A DNA stretch of 64,000 nt from Thermosynechococcaceae cyanobacterium MS004 (lineage in GTDB: Bacteria; Cyanobacteriota; Cyanobacteriia; Thermosynechococcales; Thermosynechococcaceae): NCBI GenBank assembly GCA_022402525.1, contig JAKRSB010000109.1, positions 1 to 64,000 on the forward strand, given 5' to 3'. Numbering within the stretch: the first letter of the stretch is position 1; each line of letters begins with the position of its first letter. Position numbers and translations under genes: made by a program. Shown here piece after piece: positions 10,497 to 22,439 of this stretch. Below the pieces are notes generated by a model. It saw nothing but the letters and a program-made list of their open reading frames with translations, was not told the DNA's origin and ran no database searches.

Positions 10497-10609
10497 GGGG
10501 CTTGATCTCTGATGAGGGGATTCAGCGTTTATGGTAGTAGATGCATTGTAGAAGGTGTATACAAGGCCGTCAAAGCCAGTCCCTTCAATAAACTCAGCAG
10601 GAGCAAGCG

Positions 10610-11044
10610 ATGTCCCCAAACCCTACCCCAGAACTTAACCCAAACCCTAGCCCAGAACCTAGCCCAAAACCTAGCCCAGAACGCATAAAAAAACGCTTTG
10701 TGATTGAAATGGGTATGGGCATCGACCAGCATGGTCAAGATCCTACCGTTGCTGCCGCCCGCGCCGTGCGTAATGCGATCGCCCATAATGCGCTGCCGGG
10801 GATTTGGGAAGTAGCGGGACTTGGGCATCCCAACGAAATGATTGTGGAAGTACAGGTGGCGGTGCCCTTCCCGGAGCTCGTGAGAGAGGCGGAGGTCTTG
10901 GCCGCACTCCCCTTTGGCCAGAAAACCCTCAAGGTGGAGGCGGGGGGAATGGTGGTACGGGGAACAGCGATCGCGGAGCTAAACGACAAGAACGACGATA
11001 TGTACATTGCAACAGCGGCGGTTACGGTCTACGTTGAGGGCTAG
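10610..11044 (+). CDS. Lin0512 family protein with a proline-rich repeated N-terminus
   Basis: A 144-residue protein. From about residue 29 it matches the conserved Lin0512 family (IEMGMGIDQHGQDPT, then AARAVRNAI and MIVEVQVAVP), whose biochemical function is not established. The first 25 residues are a low-complexity tail (PNPT, PELN, PNPS, PEPS, PKPS) encoded by a 12-bp tandem repeat, and are probably a recent addition. The start is well supported: AGGAG at 10599-10603 lies 6 bases before the ATG. It diverges from the creatininase-family gene. Confidence 0.85.
   Translation: MSPNPTPELNPNPSPEPSPKPSPERIKKRFVIEMGMGIDQHGQDPTVAAARAVRNAIAHNALPGIWEVAGLGHPNEMIVEVQVAVPFPELVREAEVLAALPFGQKTLKVEAGGMVVRGTAIAELNDKNDDMYIATAAVTVYVEG
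10616..10684 (+). repeat. In-frame tandem repeat, 12 bp x 5.7
   Basis: Units of the form CCNRAMCYTANC encode four-residue blocks beginning with proline at the N-terminus of the Lin0512 protein. The copies differ at a few third and second codon positions. Confidence 0.9.
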
Positions 11045-11095
11045 CAGCCTATATTCCGCTCCACTGAGCTCCATATTCCTGTCTAGACACCCCCC

Positions 11096-11917
11096 ATGCC
11101 TGAAGGCCCCGAAATTAAAAGAGCCGCAGATAAAATTGCAGCGGCCATTGTTCCGTACCGAGTCGAAGAAGTTTGGTTTGCCTTTGACCACCTCAAGCCC
11201 TACGAGGCTGTCTTAAAACACAAAACCGTAATTGCTCTGGAGCCACGGGGAAAAGCGCTGCTCACCCGCTTTGACAACGGCCTCAATATTTATAGCCATA
11301 ATCAGCTCTATGGCAAGTGGGTCATCCGCACAGCCTATAGCTACCCGCAAACCAATCGCCAGCTCCGTCTGGCTATCCACAACGCTCATAAGTCGGCGCT
11401 GCTCTATAGCGCTTCCGATATTGAAGTGATTGAAGACGACATGCTGGCCCATCATCCTTTCCTGCATCGGATTGGGCCAGATGTCCTGAGCGACTGGATT
11501 ACGCCTCCCGTCATCCTCCAGCGGCTCAAGGACGCTACTTTTCATCGCCGCCGTCTCACCACCCTGCTGCTGGATCAGCACTTTTTAGCAGGGTTGGGCA
11601 ACTACCTGCGCAGCGAAATTCTCTTTGTGGCGAGAGTCCATCCTGCCAAGCGCCCCGTGGACTGCACCCCAGAACAGCTTCACGCTCTAGCTGTAGCCGC
11701 GATCGCCATTCCTACCCAGTCTTACAAAACGGGCGGTATTACCAATGATTTAGGAATTGTGGCACAGCGGAAAGCCCAGGGCGATCGCCGCGATCAGTAT
11801 CGACACTGGGTTTTTAGCCGTGTGGGGCAGCCTTGCTTTATCTGCGGTTCGCTCATTCTCAAAGAAATGGCGGGGGGACGGCGATACTACTATTGCCCAA
11901 GCTGCCAGCCCCGCTAA
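11096..11917 (+). CDS. nei: Endonuclease VIII (oxidised-pyrimidine DNA glycosylase/AP lyase)
   Basis: A 273-residue base-excision-repair enzyme that removes oxidised pyrimidines and cleaves the abasic site. The N-terminus MPEGPEI supplies the catalytic Pro2 and Glu3; the conserved Lys lies in RGKALL (about 52). SHNQLYG, LLYSASDIE and FLAGLGNYLRSEI match Nei rather than MutM closely. A C-terminal zinc finger (CFIC...CPSC) is intact. Its stop overlaps the end of the convergent gene by 4 bp. The start is fixed because Pro2 must follow the initiator Met. Confidence 0.95.
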   Translation: MPEGPEIKRAADKIAAAIVPYRVEEVWFAFDHLKPYEAVLKHKTVIALEPRGKALLTRFDNGLNIYSHNQLYGKWVIRTAYSYPQTNRQLRLAIHNAHKSALLYSASDIEVIEDDMLAHHPFLHRIGPDVLSDWITPPVILQRLKDATFHRRRLTTLLLDQHFLAGLGNYLRSEILFVARVHPAKRPVDCTPEQLHALAVAAIAIPTQSYKTGGITNDLGIVAQRKAQGDRRDQYRHWVFSRVGQPCFICGSLILKEMAGGRRYYYCPSCQPR

Positions 11918-12447
11918 CTGACGGCGCACAGACGAAACGCCTCCCGCCAACCTGAAATATCAAACCAGTCCTGGGCGCTGGGCGTGACGACCTTGAGGGT
12001 ATCAAAGGTAATGAACTCGACGGATAAAATAATCCGCAGCATGGCCAGACGCTTTTGGTCTAGGGATAGGTCTTTATAAACCAGGCTTAGGTGTGGCTCA
12101 AGGCGATAGTCGGTAGGAGACTGAAGGCGATCGCGGATTCCGTGGGAAAGTGCCGTCAGCGCCTCATTAGGCGCAAAGGTAATAAATCCGGTCCTAAAGA
12201 AGTTTTCGGTATAGCCCAAGCCTGTGACCTCCAGGGCGATGGGAAGCTGGGGGACAACCCGCTGGGACAGAATTTTGGGTAGGTCATCCTGAGCGCTATA
12301 GATTCCGCTATAGACCGTGACATGCGGCTCAAACATGGGCGCATCGTAGGCTGCTGCATAGTCTTGAATAATTTTGGACAGCCATCGGCGATCGCTGGGG
12401 ATAGGGGTTAGCCAAAGTGCAAACTGTGAAACGGCTGGATCTGCCAT
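11914..12447 (-). CDS. 2H phosphodiesterase / cyclic phosphodiesterase-like protein
   Basis: A 177-residue protein with the two His motifs that define the 2H superfamily: HVTVYS (about residues 42-47) and HLSLVY (about 118-123). Members hydrolyse cyclic 2',3'- or 1'',2''-phosphodiesters, often in RNA processing or repair. The spacing suits the plant/bacterial cyclic phosphodiesterase branch. The substrate is not known. It converges on nei with a 4-bp overlap. Confidence 0.85.
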   Translation of the reverse strand: MADPAVSQFALWLTPIPSDRRWLSKIIQDYAAAYDAPMFEPHVTVYSGIYSAQDDLPKILSQRVVPQLPIALEVTGLGYTENFFRTGFITFAPNEALTALSHGIRDRLQSPTDYRLEPHLSLVYKDLSLDQKRLAMLRIILSVEFITFDTLKVVTPSAQDWFDISGWREAFRLCAVS

Positions 12448-12925
12448 AGATTTTTTCCCTACTCCACAATCTTATGTCTCGGCCTTGCGTCGTGCCTTAC
12501 GTCGCGCTGACCTGCGTCATACTTGCGATCGCTGCAATCTTTGTAAGGCTCTCCCCTCACTCTGGCGTTTTTTTTACGGGGATGCAAACTGCACTCTACC
12601 TTTGTTCTCAGAATCTTTTTGTATCAACGCTCTGTATCAACGCTCTGCACCAATGCTCTGTATCAATACTCAACATTAATGCTCTATATCGAGGCTCTAT
12701 ATCGAGGTCAAGCATGGGTAGTCCGCATAATCCACGAGATCTAGGGCTAGATATCAAGATTTATCCATACAAAAATCGGTGTTTCCTCGGTGTTGCTCAT
12801 CAGTCGTTTCCGAGAAGATAAAGACAGTTGATTGAGCGGACTGGCATCGGCTCACGGTTTTCAGCACAACTGGCTTACAGCAATTGGTTTACAACAACTT
12901 AACTCGGTCATTAGGAGCTTTAACC
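12448..12925. other. Gene-free gap with a degenerate 13-bp repeat
   Basis: The gap holds no supported gene. Overlapping open frames on the plus strand (12374-12821) are compositionally odd and simply read through the tandem array at 12621-12709. A possible ribosome binding site for the next gene lies at about 12912-12917. Confidence 0.5.
12621..12709. repeat. Degenerate tandem repeat, about 13 bp x 6.8
   Basis: The unit GTATCAACGCTCT is perfect in the first two copies (12621-12646) and then drifts (GCACCAATGCTCT, then ATATCGAGGCTCT). It is intergenic. Confidence 0.85.
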
Positions 12926-13159
12926 ATGGCGAATCACCTCGTCTCAGAAATTTTGTCCACTGTCTCCCACAACCTTTGTGTTGGCGCAACCCTGCTGGAG
13001 TGCGTCGAGACTGAGACTCAGCACCTACAGCCAGAAGCTCGACAAAAGCTTGCCCTTGTCCATATTGGCCTTGCTATGGCGCTAGATGCACTGCAAAGCA
13101 CTGAGCTAGAAGCATGGATTGAAGGGGAAGAAATTAATCCGACTTCTCTCTCGTTTTAA
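12926..13159 (+). CDS. Small protein of unknown function
   Basis: A 77-residue soluble protein starting MANHLVSEILS, preceded by TAGGAG about 10 bases upstream. It is predicted to be largely helical, with Cys residues near positions 18 and 26 and an acidic C-terminal third. I do not recognise the family. The frame opens 14 codons earlier (12884), but the Shine-Dalgarno position favours 12926. Coding-like composition and a clean start make it a probable real gene. Confidence 0.55.
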   Translation: MANHLVSEILSTVSHNLCVGATLLECVETETQHLQPEARQKLALVHIGLAMALDALQSTELEAWIEGEEINPTSLSF

Positions 13160-13294
13160 GCTTCTATCCATGCCAAGCCCAGGCTTACTAATCTAGACTC
13201 AGTAAAGCTACGGACTTTTTTTGCTTAAGCATTACGACCCAAAATATTTCGCCATTCCTGCGCTATTCCTCTGCCGCATAGAGCATTTTAGCGC

Positions 13295-14116
13295 TCAGAG
13301 CATTGCCTTTAGCTCACTCAAAGATTCCTTAGCTTCCCGACGAAGATGGGTCGATAGGCGAAACATTTCTTTCCCTGCCGTCAAATATCCATCGTCATAG
13401 CACTGGGTAAAACGCTCAAGCTCTTCTATTCCATCTTCTAGATGATTGAGGCAGTAGTATAATTTTGCCGCAATACCTGCAACGCTTGCAGGATTTGGCA
13501 TTGAGCGGAAAATCTGCTGCGCTTTTTCAACCGATAGTCGGCAGTTCTGGAGATACACTAAAAAGCCATCCATCAAATCATCATCAAAGGGATCTGCGGC
13601 CAGGTTGGTGATTTCGGCACGCAGGGGCTTTAAAATTTTAGTTAATTCCCGATCCACAGGGGTGTAGACCCGCTTAATCCAGTCGCTGAGGTGCAGGTCT
13701 GCTTCTCGACGAACCTGCCGATCTTGGCGAAACTGATCTTGGGAGGCCTGGGCACGCTGACGCCTAAGAGGGTCAACCGCCGTGGCAATGCCGCCACCCG
13801 TATGGTTCTGGTCGTAAGCTTGGCGGCGTTTTGCATCCTTGAGCAGTGCATAGGCTGCATTCACTCGCGCAATTTTTTCATGGTTGGGCTGGCTGTGGTT
13901 GGGCTGCCCAAGCGCTGGTTCAGAACTTATTGAGTCAGAACTTATTGAATCAGAACTTATTGGAGAATTTATGTTGGGACTTGCTTCAGGGGGAGATAGC
14001 CTGGGTTGACGATCGGGATGGAACTGTTTTGCAAGTCTCCGATAGGCTTGTTTGATCTCAGACAGGGTGGCGGTGTTGCCAATCTCTAAGACTTTGTAGG
14101 GGTCAATTTGGCTCAT
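13295..14116 (-). CDS. J-domain (DnaJ-like) protein
   Basis: 273 residues. The N-terminal J domain begins YKVLEIG and carries the HPD tripeptide (FHPDRQ, about residue 34) needed to stimulate Hsp70 ATPase. Between HPD and helix IV is an unusual insert: a Ser-rich repeat (SDSIS twice) and an NHSQPNH segment. Helix IV (ARVNAAYALLKD) follows. The C-terminal half (about 130-273) is helical with no zinc finger or classic substrate domain, so this is a class C J-protein. Its client and Hsp70 partner are unknown. Confidence 0.85.
   Translation of the reverse strand: MSQIDPYKVLEIGNTATLSEIKQAYRRLAKQFHPDRQPRLSPPEASPNINSPISSDSISSDSISSEPALGQPNHSQPNHEKIARVNAAYALLKDAKRRQAYDQNHTGGGIATAVDPLRRQRAQASQDQFRQDRQVRREADLHLSDWIKRVYTPVDRELTKILKPLRAEITNLAADPFDDDLMDGFLVYLQNCRLSVEKAQQIFRSMPNPASVAGIAAKLYYCLNHLEDGIEELERFTQCYDDGYLTAGKEMFRLSTHLRREAKESLSELKAML
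13920..13964. repeat. In-frame tandem repeat, 15 bp x 3
   Basis: TCAGAACTTATTGAR occurs three times inside the J-domain gene, giving repeated SDSIS blocks between the HPD motif and helix IV. Confidence 0.9.
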
Positions 14117-14297
14117 TGCAGTATTTTACACATTCTCTCAAAAGCAGTTCTCTTCAAAGCGCCCAGGGCTAGGTTTCGGTCTAATCGGGGCAACCGAAGC
14201 ATCCCTTGCGGATGTGGAGACTTTCTCCATAAGTATCAGCCGAGATCATGCAACCGCATTGGCGTTGCCATTCAGGGGAGATCAGTAAATTTGAAAT

Positions 14298-15062
14298 TTA
14301 TTTCTGGGATCTCAGCAGAGAGAGGTACTCCAAGCTATCGGAGATCGTGTTGTGGCTGGTGTCAGGGACAACAGTCATGGATGCAACACCAGAACGAAAA
14401 TGGTCTAATAATGACTCAGTGCTTGCTTTGGGAATGACCTCATCGTGCTCAGCGGCAATGATTAGCGTCGGTGCAGTCACTAGCTTGGCGTATTTCCAAG
14501 ACTCAAATTTGTCTACTAAAAGCCAAGGCACTGGAACGTAGGGAAATTGTTGAGCAGCAAGTGCTTGGATGCTGTCGTAAGGGGTCACAAGAATAAGGCG
14601 AGAAACAGGTCGTTGACTCGCTAAATAAACAGCAACGCCGCTGCCCAAGCTGCGACCCACAACCATGATGTTCTGATGCTCCAGATGAACCTTGTCGAAT
14701 AACGCGATCGCATCGGAAAAGAGGGCATCCTCTGAAGGTTTACCTGAGCTGCCCCCATAGCCGCGATAGTGGAGTAAAAAGAGAGCGTGGTCGGGAAACA
14801 CAGTGGAAAAGTGAGGCAGCCTACGGGAAACGTCCTCTGAATTACCGCCAAAATAGATGAGAGCCTTTGAGCCGTTGTGGGGTTGAACGGTAATGTTGAG
14901 TTCAGCGCCATTCAAAGGCAATGTGATCATGCTTGAGGCATCGTCAAGAGATCGCGGTTGAGGAAAGTAAAGGAATGAACGCTGAAATAAAAACAGAGCA
15001 GCGCACAGTCCTGCATATATCAGGGTGGCAAGGCATAAGAGGATCAGGAGAGTGCGCTGCAT
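14298..15062 (-). CDS. Membrane-anchored alpha/beta hydrolase (Bem46-like)
   Basis: 254 residues. An N-terminal hydrophobic segment (about 4-28) is followed by FLYFPQPR, a layout typical of Bem46-type hydrolases anchored in the membrane. The nucleophile is Ser138 in GRSLGSG; likely partners are the Asp in AEHDEVIP and the His in DTSHN near the C-terminus. It probably acts as an esterase, lipase or peptidase on the periplasmic or membrane side. The substrate cannot be deduced. Confidence 0.85.
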   Translation of the reverse strand: MQRTLLILLCLATLIYAGLCAALFLFQRSFLYFPQPRSLDDASSMITLPLNGAELNITVQPHNGSKALIYFGGNSEDVSRRLPHFSTVFPDHALFLLHYRGYGGSSGKPSEDALFSDAIALFDKVHLEHQNIMVVGRSLGSGVAVYLASQRPVSRLILVTPYDSIQALAAQQFPYVPVPWLLVDKFESWKYAKLVTAPTLIIAAEHDEVIPKASTESLLDHFRSGVASMTVVPDTSHNTISDSLEYLSLLRSQK

Positions 15063-15500
15063 GAGACTTCTTTCGCTTCCTAAGGTCTCAACGGATTGCT
15101 CAGTATCGATGATATTGGGAATCGGATTCTACGCTATATAAGCGTTTCAGCCTTTCTTCTTGAGATTATTCTCAATAGACATATTAGATACATTCGTTTT
15201 AACGGCATTTGCAAACCTGGACTGACAAACCTGGACTGACAAACCTGGACTGAGACAGATTGACTGAAGCTTGCCCGCAAAACGCTTGCCCAGACAGTAC
15301 CCAGACAGTCCCTAGAAGCAAGATAGATTATGTAAAATTGTAAAATTATTTGTATCGCTTACTACATTCTGAGTTTGGAATTGCTGGTGATTACACCAGA
15401 ACAACTACACCAGCACAACAGGTGCTACAATAATTCATTGGGCGTTTTCTAATGTCTATCAAGCCTTGCTGTCAAACGAACCTTAAGCCAAATATCTACT
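15063..15500. other. Divergent intergenic region upstream of rpsT
   Basis: This 438-bp region lies between the leftward hydrolase gene and rightward rpsT. It holds two short tandem arrays (15213-15254 and about 15288-15311) and AT-rich stretches. TACAAT at 15426-15431 is a possible -10 element for rpsT, but no matching -35 is present. No gene is apparent. Confidence 0.5.
15213..15254. repeat. Tandem repeat, 14 bp x 3
   Basis: Three near-perfect copies of AAACCTGGACTGAC lie upstream of rpsT. Confidence 0.92.
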
Positions 15501-15797
15501 GTGGCAAATATTAAATCATCCATCAAACGTATTCAAATCGCAGAGCGCAATCGGCTGCGAAACAAGTCATACAAAACGGCTGTCAAAACGCTCATGAAAA
15601 AGTATTTTGACGCCGTTCAAACCTACAGCACTGAGCCAACCCCAGAGCAGTTGACCGTTGTGCAAGAGCGGCTGTCGGTTGCTTACAGCAAAATCGATAA
15701 GGCCGTGAAGCGGGGAGTCCTGCACCGCAACACAGGTGCACGCAAGAAGTCTCGCCTTGCTCGTGCGCTCAAAGCAGAAGCGACACAGACCGCTTAG
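15501..15797 (+). CDS. rpsT: 30S ribosomal protein S20
   Basis: A 98-residue, very basic protein. The N-terminus ([21 protein letters not shown]) and the C-terminal [10 protein letters not shown] are characteristic of S20, which binds 16S rRNA early in small-subunit assembly. Translation starts at GTG 15501. It heads the cluster rpsT-tatD-rpoB-rpoC1-rpoC2, an order seen in many cyanobacteria. Confidence 0.96.
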   Translation: MANIKSSIKRIQIAERNRLRNKSYKTAVKTLMKKYFDAVQTYSTEPTPEQLTVVQERLSVAYSKIDKAVKRGVLHRNTGARKKSRLARALKAEATQTA

Positions 15798-15944
15798 ATA
15801 GCTCACGGTGATCAGCTCAAGTTCTGGGGAAGCGGTTCAGCCTCGGCACAGCCTCCATTCTTGACAAGGCAATGCGTGCAAGGCGGCAAGCGCCCAGGGC
15901 GGCAGATGCTCAAGGTGATGAATTAAGTAAGCGCGATAAAAAGC

Positions 15945-16808
15945 GTGACAAGAAGGGTAATGGAAAGGGTGACAAGCCAATCAGCCATACAGCTCATTGA
16001 TACTCACGTTCACCTCAATTTTGATGCCTTCAAGCCAGATTTTGAGGCTGTGGTTCAGCGCTGGAGAGATGCAGGCGTTGTTCGTCTGGTTCACTCCTGT
16101 GTTGAGCCTAGCGAGTTCAAAGATATTCAGGCACTGGCTCAGCGCTACCCTGAAATCTTTTTTGCGGTGGGTCTGCATCCCCTAGACGCACATCAGTGGG
16201 TTCCAGCCATGGAGCAAGAAATTCGCGACTTGGCAGCCTCTGACGCTAAGGTTGTGGCGATCGGCGAAACGGGGCTGGATTTTTACAAGGCGGAAAATAG
16301 CGAACAGCAATCTGAAGCCCTACGGGCTCATCTCCGTATTGCCAGATCCCTTGGTCTGCCTATCATCCTGCACTGTCGGGATGCAGCAGAGTCTATGGCT
16401 CAACTCCTGCATCAGTTCTGGAAGCAGGAGGGGGAGGTGCAGGGCGTCATGCACTGCTGGGGCGGCACACCGGAAGAAACGCAGTGGTTTCTGGATCTAG
16501 GTCTCTACATCAGCTTTAGCGGAACCGTCACCTTCAAAAATGCGGTACAGATCCATGAATCTGCCAAAATCGTTCCTCCAGAGCGCCTTTTGGTTGAAAC
16601 AGACTGTCCCTTTTTGGCTCCGGTTCCTAAGCGTGGTGAGCGCCGCAACGAGCCAGCCTACGTCTATCACGTCGCCCATCGCATTGCGGAACTCCGCAAT
16701 ATGGAGTTCGCGGCCTTGGCTTGTCAGACCACTCAAAATGCCTGTCAGCTCTTTGGTCTAGCATTACCCGCACCTTCCGCTAATCCATTGGTATTGGCTG
16801 GGTCTTAG
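15945..16808 (+). CDS. tatD: TatD-family metal-dependent hydrolase
   Basis: A 287-residue TIM-barrel nuclease of the TatD family, reported to act as a 3'-5' DNA/RNA exonuclease. Metal ligands are visible in order: HVHL near residue 20, Glu in GETGLDF, His in HCRD, His in MHCWGG and Asp in [11 protein letters not shown]. Possible starts are GTG 15945, ATG 15960 and GTG 15975; AGAAGGG just upstream of 15960 makes that ATG plausible. It sits between rpsT and rpoB in the same direction. Confidence 0.92.
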   Translation: MTRRVMERVTSQSAIQLIDTHVHLNFDAFKPDFEAVVQRWRDAGVVRLVHSCVEPSEFKDIQALAQRYPEIFFAVGLHPLDAHQWVPAMEQEIRDLAASDAKVVAIGETGLDFYKAENSEQQSEALRAHLRIARSLGLPIILHCRDAAESMAQLLHQFWKQEGEVQGVMHCWGGTPEETQWFLDLGLYISFSGTVTFKNAVQIHESAKIVPPERLLVETDCPFLAPVPKRGERRNEPAYVYHVAHRIAELRNMEFAALACQTTQNACQLFGLALPAPSANPLVLAGS

Positions 16809-17129
16809 CCCAGACTAAGTCGCCGCAAAACTTGTGGTGAGTCCAAACAAGACCGCACTGGCCGATACGCTTAGGTATTTCTCTTTCATGAACGCTCACT
16901 CAGGGCAGTTCTTCCCATGCAGCCAAACCCCGATCACCCCACATCAAACTCCCATGGAACTTCAGCGAACCAAACTTCAGCCTGACAGACTCAAGCTCAT
17001 AAAAGAAACTCTATCCGTCTGAGTTCAGCAACTCAGCCGTAACAAATCGTAAGTTGACATTCCCCCTCGTTGGGAATAGCATGTATAATTCAGCTATTCG
17101 CGACCGGGCGTGACCTCTAGAGGAGACGC
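16809..17129 (+). promoter_or_regulatory. Leader and putative promoter of rpoB
   Basis: No gene is evident in this 321-bp gap. Near its end are TTGACA (17054-17059) and TATAAT (17084-17089), but they are 24 bp apart, too far for a standard sigma-70 pair, so the -10 may rely on another contact. An inverted repeat, ATTCCC (17059-17064) and GGGAAT (17072-17077), lies between them and could be an operator. AGGAG at 17121-17125 is the ribosome binding site for rpoB. Confidence 0.4.
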
Positions 17130-20426
<3,297 letters not shown>

Positions 20427-20553
20427 CGCCCTGATGGCCCTATCGAGGATATAAGGGCAAGGTTCTGGCGGGATGAGACATCAAGAGTCTGATCGCCGTC
20501 AGCGGCCAAGCCCTGCTGTAATTTTTAAGACAACCACAAGGAAACGCCAAGCG

Positions 20554-22425
20554 ATGTCCAAGCTAGAACAGCGATTCGACTACGTTAAGATTGGTCTGGC
20601 CTCTCCCGAAAGAATTCGTCAGTGGGGAGAAAGAACCCTCCCCAACGGCCAAACGGTGGGTGAAGTCACCAAGCCAGAAACCATCAACTATCGAACGCTT
20701 AAGCCAGAGATGGATGGTCTGTTTTGCGAGCGGATTTTTGGCCCCGCAAAAGACTGGGAATGTCACTGCGGTAAATATAAGCGGGTGCGCCATCGCGGCA
20801 TTGTGTGCGAGCGCTGTGGGGTTGAGGTGACCGAATCCAGGGTGCGCCGTCACCGTATGGGCTTTATTAAGCTGGCGGCTCCTGTGACCCATGTGTGGTA
20901 CCTCAAGGGCATTCCCAGCTATATGGCAACCATTTTGGATATGCCACTGCGGGATGTAGAGCAGATTGTCTACTTTAACTCCTACGTTGTTTTAGATGCA
21001 GGGAACTCCGACAGCCTGACCTATAAGCAGCTCCTCACTGAAGATCAGTGGATGGAAATTGAGGATCAAATCTATAGCGAAGATTCTCAGCTCAGCGGCA
21101 TTGAGGTGGGCATTGGAGCGGAAGCCATTCAACGGCTGCTGCAGGATATTAACCTTGAGGCGGAGGCCGAACAGCTTCGCGAAGAAATTGCCAGCTCCAA
21201 GGGGCAAAAGCGCGCCAAGCTGATTAAGCGGCTGCGGGTCATTGACAACTTTGTGGGGACAGGCTCTCGGCCAGACTGGATGATTCTTTCGGTGATTCCG
21301 GTCATTCCGCCGGATCTTCGCCCCATGGTGCAGCTGGATGGGGGGCGCTTTGCAACCTCGGATCTCAATGACCTCTACCGACGGGTCATCAACCGGAATA
21401 ACCGTCTAGCGCGCCTTCAGGAGATTTTAGCGCCAGAAATTATTGTCCGAAACGAGAAGCGGATGCTTCAAGAGGCGGTGGACGCCCTGATTGACAACGG
21501 TCGTCGGGGACGGACGGTAGTTGGAGCCAATAACCGTCCGCTGAAGTCTCTCTCAGACATCATTGAAGGGAAACAGGGTCGATTCCGTCAAAACCTCCTA
21601 GGAAAACGGGTGGACTATTCTGGACGCTCGGTGATTGTGGTGGGGCCTAAGCTCAAGATTCACCAGTGCGGGCTGCCCAGAGAAATGGCGATCGAGCTGT
21701 TTCAGCCCTTTGTGATTCATCGCCTGATCCGCCAAGGACTGGTGAACAATATTAAGGCCGCTAAGCGCCTGATTCAGCGCAATGACGTGGTGATCTGGGA
21801 TGTGCTGGACGAGGTGATTAAGGGTCATCCGGTCATGCTGAACCGAGCGCCGACCCTGCACCGCTTGGGAATTCAGGCCTTTGAGCCGCTTTTGGTCGAA
21901 GGACGAGCCATTCAGCTCCATCCCCTAGTCTGTACGGCTTTTAACGCTGACTTTGACGGTGACCAGATGGCGGTTCACGTACCGCTGTCCATTGAGGCGC
22001 AGTCTGAGGCAAGGCTGCTGATGTTGGCGTCTAACAATATTCTGTCGCCCGCTACGGGTGGGCCAATTATTACGCCCAGCCAAGATATGGTGCTGGGCTG
22101 CTACTACCTGACAGCAGAGAACCCCAACCGTCAGAAAGGCGCAGGACGCTATTTCTCGGATATGGATGACGCGATTTTGGCCTATGAGCAGTCTGAAATT
22201 GACCTGCACTCCAATATTTGGTTCCGCTATGACGGCCCTGTGGAGGATGGGGAAGAAGATGTAGCCCCAGAGGTTGAAACGCTGCCGGATGGCGTAGTGA
22301 TTGAAACCTACCCCTCTCGCCGGGTAAGGAAAGATGCAGCGGGTCAACTAATTTCCCAGTATGTGCGGACAACAGCGGGCCGCATTATCTACAACAAGAC
22401 GGTTCAGGATTCTTTGGTTAGCTAA
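20554..22425 (+). CDS. rpoC1: RNA polymerase subunit gamma (N-terminal half of beta')
   Basis: 623 residues from ATG 20554 ([14 protein letters not shown]), the standard length for cyanobacterial gamma; the frame opens 27 codons upstream but that leader is not conserved. It has the zinc-binding Cys set ([20 protein letters not shown]) and the catalytic loop NADFDGDQM, with Asp466, Asp468 and Asp470 holding the active-site magnesium. Splitting of beta' into rpoC1 and rpoC2 is diagnostic of cyanobacteria and plastids. rpoC2 follows after 14 bp. Confidence 0.97.
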   Translation: MSKLEQRFDYVKIGLASPERIRQWGERTLPNGQTVGEVTKPETINYRTLKPEMDGLFCERIFGPAKDWECHCGKYKRVRHRGIVCERCGVEVTESRVRRHRMGFIKLAAPVTHVWYLKGIPSYMATILDMPLRDVEQIVYFNSYVVLDAGNSDSLTYKQLLTEDQWMEIEDQIYSEDSQLSGIEVGIGAEAIQRLLQDINLEAEAEQLREEIASSKGQKRAKLIKRLRVIDNFVGTGSRPDWMILSVIPVIPPDLRPMVQLDGGRFATSDLNDLYRRVINRNNRLARLQEILAPEIIVRNEKRMLQEAVDALIDNGRRGRTVVGANNRPLKSLSDIIEGKQGRFRQNLLGKRVDYSGRSVIVVGPKLKIHQCGLPREMAIELFQPFVIHRLIRQGLVNNIKAAKRLIQRNDVVIWDVLDEVIKGHPVMLNRAPTLHRLGIQAFEPLLVEGRAIQLHPLVCTAFNADFDGDQMAVHVPLSIEAQSEARLLMLASNNILSPATGGPIITPSQDMVLGCYYLTAENPNRQKGAGRYFSDMDDAILAYEQSEIDLHSNIWFRYDGPVEDGEEDVAPEVETLPDGVVIETYPSRRVRKDAAGQLISQYVRTTAGRIIYNKTVQDSLVS

Positions 22426-22439
22426 GTGGGAGACTGGAT

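Noticed and set aside
12374-12821. Two overlapping plus-strand frames of 101 and 115 codons before the small protein gene
   Set aside because: They read through a tandem array, are rich in Cys and Ser, and lack a ribosome binding site.
16798-16813. CTGGG/CCCAG hairpin at the end of tatD as a terminator
   Set aside because: The stem is only five pairs, it lies across the stop codon and no T-run follows.
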